From: Polyodon spathula
Lineage: Eukaryota; Chordata; Actinopteri; Acipenseriformes; Polyodontidae
Length of the DNA: 64,000 nt
Direction: 5' to 3'
Assembly: GCF_017654505.1 (NCBI RefSeq)
Contig: NC_054534.1
Location: 19,593,693-19,657,692, forward strand
The notes under the pieces were generated by a model that saw only the letters and a program-made list of their open reading frames with translations, searched no databases and had not been told where the DNA came from. This document shows positions 60,361 to 64,000 of the stretch, piece after piece (position 1 is the stretch's first letter; each line of letters starts with the position of its first letter). Made by a program: the position numbers and the translations under genes.

Positions 60361-61452
60361 AAGAAATCAGCCTATGATTTTGTTAAATCTGTATTTTCTT
60401 AATGTAACTGATAACAAAAATAAACAAACAAACAAACAAATAAATAAATAAATAAATAAATAAATAAACTGCTATATTACACATAATATTCCGTCAATGT
60501 CAATTAATACAAATTAACCTTTTAACCTTGCAAAATAGCAACTGCTACCATGTACCATTTAATTCAGTTATTGACTGTTTTGTGCAAATTTGTGTTTTTG
60601 AAATGATGAATAGATTGTTATCTAAAAAACACAACTGGACGAAAATACTTACATTAAGAAACTATTTAAAATAACAAAAAAGTAGCACCATGCTAGCAGT
60701 TACAAAATGTAAACCATTTAAGTTAATGTGGTTTTACTATACCATTCAATCTGAACGGTCACCAAAGGGATTACACATAGATGACTGATATAGAAAAAGT
60801 AAGTGGCTGCTAATTCTCAGTCCTTCACTTGTACTGAAAAAAAAAAAAACTAAAATATAAAGAAAAGGTACTATAGTAGTAAAAGAGGGTCTTGTCTTAT
60901 TGAAAGAAAATCAGCCTATGATTTTGTTAAATCTGTATTTTCTTAATGTAACTGATAACAAACAAAAATAAACAAACAAACAAACAAATAAATAAATAAA
61001 TAAATAAATAAATAAACTGCTATATTACACATAATATTCCGTCAATGTCAATTAATACAAATTAACCTTTTAACCTTGCAAAATAGCAACTGCTACCATG
61101 TACCATTTAATTCAGTTATTGACTGTTTTGTGCAAATTTGTGTTTTTGAAATGATGAATAGATTGTTATCTAAAAAACACAACTGGACGAAAATACTTAC
61201 ATTAAGAAACTATTTAAAATAACAAAAAAGTAGCACCATGCTAGCAGTTACAAAATGTAAACCATTTAAGTTAATGTGGTTTTACTATACCATTCAATCT
61301 GAACGGTCACCAAAGGGATTACACATAGATGACTGATATAGAAAAAGTAAGTGGCTGCTAATTCTCAGTCCTTCACTTGTATTGAAAAAAAAAAAACTAA
61401 AATATAAAAAAAGGTACAATAGTAGTAAAAGAGGGTCTTGTCTTATTGAAAG
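60361..61452 (+). repeat. Tandem duplication, two ~545-bp units
   Basis: 60361-60906 and 60907-61452 are nearly identical, with only a few substitutions and small length changes in A-runs near the end. It begins 14 bases past the LVRN stop, so the LVRN 3' UTR may include it. Each unit holds an (AAAC)n(AAAT)n run. The few differences suggest a recent event or an assembly duplication. Confidence 0.92.
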
Positions 61453-63536
61453 AAATGTAGGCTTATCTCTGTAGAATATGTAAAATGTCATGTTCAGGTT
61501 AGTTATGCCAATTAATCTGTGCTGGTCATGTAGCGTAAACGCTGGAAATTCCAGGAACTGCTGGTAAGTTGGTGGCCAACAAGTGTTGTGGAATTAGAAC
61601 AAATATTGAGTGGTTTCCATAACCTGGGTTCACTATGATTTGATTACTTGAGGAGTGTAGACAACAATGGTTCAATAATTCTGCAGTAAAGGGATTTAAA
61701 ATGAACTTTAATATTTCAGACCAGGAAAGACCTTTGCTGTTCAAAGCTGGAATTACCATTAAGAGTTTTGTCCAGCCCTTCTGTCAGTATAAAATAATAC
61801 AATTAACTGCTACTTTTCGATCTGCCCATGAAACCAGCCTGTAGAACATCAAACTACTGCATGGCTGCCACCAGTTCCACCTGTAGTCCAATCTACAACA
61901 CAAAGGTCAACGATTGCAATGTCAGATTATATTACATTTTAAAATTATTCACCTATATAATCCTAATATTTCCCTGATAATATAATTAACCGACAGTCCT
62001 TATTTCTGCTATTCAAAGTTTAACATCCACATTTGCATTGGCGACAATCCTAATTGAGGTTGTCCTAACTAGTTTGGTTTTGACTTGTTGTTGATAGAAA
62101 CAAACAGGACACATTCCAAAGAGCTTTCAACTCAGTTCTAGTAGCAGAGGGAAATGCAGCATAGGATAATTAATAAAGGGCCTAACATATCAAAATGTGT
62201 CTAAATACAGACTTCTACAATACCAAATATGAAACACATGTTCTATTGTTGTGTTTGTTTATGTATCTGTTATACATCCCATTGTATATTTTCTAATTTC
62301 TATATGAAATTAATTCTTTGTATAAATTGTAACTAACTTTCAATTAGTAGTATTTTTAAATATTTGCTAAATAAGTCAATCTTAATAAAACAAATTTAAA
62401 TAACACTGTGTCTGAATGAATTAAATGTATTCTATTGAAACATGTCAAGTAACGTTACATCAGGATGTGAACATTGAGTGTATTAGTGTGTTAGGTAACA
62501 GTATCATTTGAGGAATTTAGTGTAACATGGAATTGTGCACTTTTTCCTAGAAACATATTTGTCATACTGTTTGGCATATTTAAGCCAACAAGTAATTTCT
62601 GATATTGGGCCTCATTTACTAAATGTTGCTGGACTTTATGGTTTTACGATAATTTAAATTAGAGTGCACGTTCATGATTGCCGTATTTACTATTGCAATG
62701 TTATTCATTATCACATGTGGTACTAGGCATCAGAATGAATATGTGATTTTTATGGTAATGCATGCTGATGTATTTGGGTATCTAGCTCAGAATGATGAGA
62801 TGAGCTGTATTCACATGGTATTTACTAAAGGGTGTTAATTTTTAGTACTCGTATTAAAGTGATCATTTATTAGTGCTTACGGAAAGCAGGTTAACCACTG
62901 ATAGGCATGCTGTTTAAACCTCTTTTTCTGGGCTGAAAATTAGTGGTGTGCAGTTTGATTATTTTTACTGACTTGATTTGTTTGATTCATTCAATTTAAC
63001 AGATTTGTTCATTTGATTCACTGATTCACTAACGCAAAATAAATAAATCTTGCTGAATTACTTGGTTATGAAAATTTGTTTGAAAGGAAAATGTCCATAA
63101 ATGATAATTGATTGTCTAGATAGTTGTGCTTTCACATGCAATGGTATGCAGCTAAAATAAAATAAAAAATACTAAATTTTACTAAAAATCCTTAATGAGA
63201 AAACTTAACTAAAATGAGTATTAACTATTTATTTTAAATTATTCAGCTTTAACTGCAACCTATTTAATAACCTGCAATTTACAAAAAAAAAAATAAAAAT
63301 AAATAAAAGTGACAGCTATAGTGTATGCAATTAAAAAGTAATAGTCAATTTCTTTCCTTTTTATGTAGGATTATACAGAGAGGATTGCACATATAGCAGT
63401 AACATGTGTTATTTATTCTGCCAGTTGCAATTAAGTACATCAATATATTTTTCTGTGTCTGTCGTGGGAGCAAGCAAGACTTCCATGATTCTGATATATT
63501 TTTAAGTACCTTCTGTTCATATCTTCTGTGTGTCTT

Positions 63537-63599
<63 letters not shown>

Positions 63600-64000
63600 T
63601 ATAGGTTTATGTCCCTTCAGTGTTTTTACTAAGTAAATACAGAACAGTGTCACATTTGTCCAGTGCACTCGGATTTCTCCTAGAGATGATGATGGTGGTG
63701 AATCATGGCTGTGTTCTGTGGTGCATGTTATATGCCCAACTGGCAGACTTGCAATCTCTCAAAACTCTGTCACTGGTGTTGGAATCATAACAGCAGCTGT
63801 CACTGTTCAGTTTGCAGGACTTCAGGTTTTGAATGGTGCCCTTTCCCAAGTCAGCCTTGGACAGTGTCAGGTTTCCTAAGCATGTCGAATGTTTTCTCAC
63901 TGTTGGCACTAGAATGGGGAATGACGAGTAGAGCCTTCATTAGTCTACACAAAGTCGGGAATCTTGGCTGACCTGCAGTTGTCATCTGTGCAACCTTTCC
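61453..64000. other. Region downstream of LVRN without a recognised gene
   Basis: A/T-rich DNA. An AATAAA at 62384-62389 could be a distal polyadenylation signal but nothing ties it to LVRN. An (AT)n tract lies at 63538-63596. The open frames at 63703-63971 on both strands have no recognisable motif and I do not call them genes. Confidence 0.6.
63538..63596. repeat. (AT)n microsatellite
   Basis: About 29 AT units. Confidence 0.95.

Overview
This window is eukaryotic, intron-rich vertebrate DNA. It holds most of one gene and all of the surviving part of a second, both on the + strand, spread thinly through introns full of transposon remnants and AT microsatellites. Gene 1 (3846-33214) is AP3S1, the sigma-1 subunit of the AP-3 adaptor complex. 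Exon 1 (residues 1-23) lies off the left edge; the five exons present join perfectly and give residues 24-193, the same length as the human protein. Gene 2 (42497-60347) is an M1-family zinc aminopeptidase, identified as laeverin (LVRN/aminopeptidase Q). AP3S1 and LVRN are also neighbours in the same orientation on human chromosome 5q23, so this is conserved synteny.

The repeat set suggests a ray-finned fish: Tc1 elements of several families, a piggyBac remnant, hAT and Harbinger-like elements, a tRNA-derived SINE with a CCCGAGTGGCG head, an L2-tailed SINE and short solo LTRs. A non-teleost such as a sturgeon or paddlefish is my best guess. That guess is from memory of repeat types and is not proven by the sequence.

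Layout. 1-3845: AP3S1 intron 1 (partial). 3846-33214: five AP3S1 exons, with introns holding a SINE, a piggyBac remnant with TTAA duplications, two solo LTRs, a hAT-like element, a TTAA-flanked foldback element, two Tc1 elements (one with another element nested in it), a poly-G cluster and a hAT element with an 8-bp duplication. 33215-42496: 3' UTR and intergenic DNA with a truncated Tc1 copy, two more copies of a palindromic CACT-ended element, a SINE and a third Tc1 element. 42497-60347: LVRN, 17 recognisable exons, with a nested TIR element, a solo LTR and long microsatellites in its introns. 60361-61452: a nearly identical tandem duplication just past the LVRN stop. 61460-64000: no gene seen.

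The most notable point is the state of LVRN. Its HELGH zinc site, third zinc ligand and catalytic Tyr are present and no surviving exon carries an in-frame stop. However, it lacks the exons for about 140 C-terminal-domain residues, has a one-base phase error at one acceptor, one very weak donor, a GC donor, and a small deletion just after the catalytic Tyr. It looks like a decaying copy (for example an ohnolog in a polyploid genome) or a locus with assembly errors. I found no sign of a new multi-gene system.
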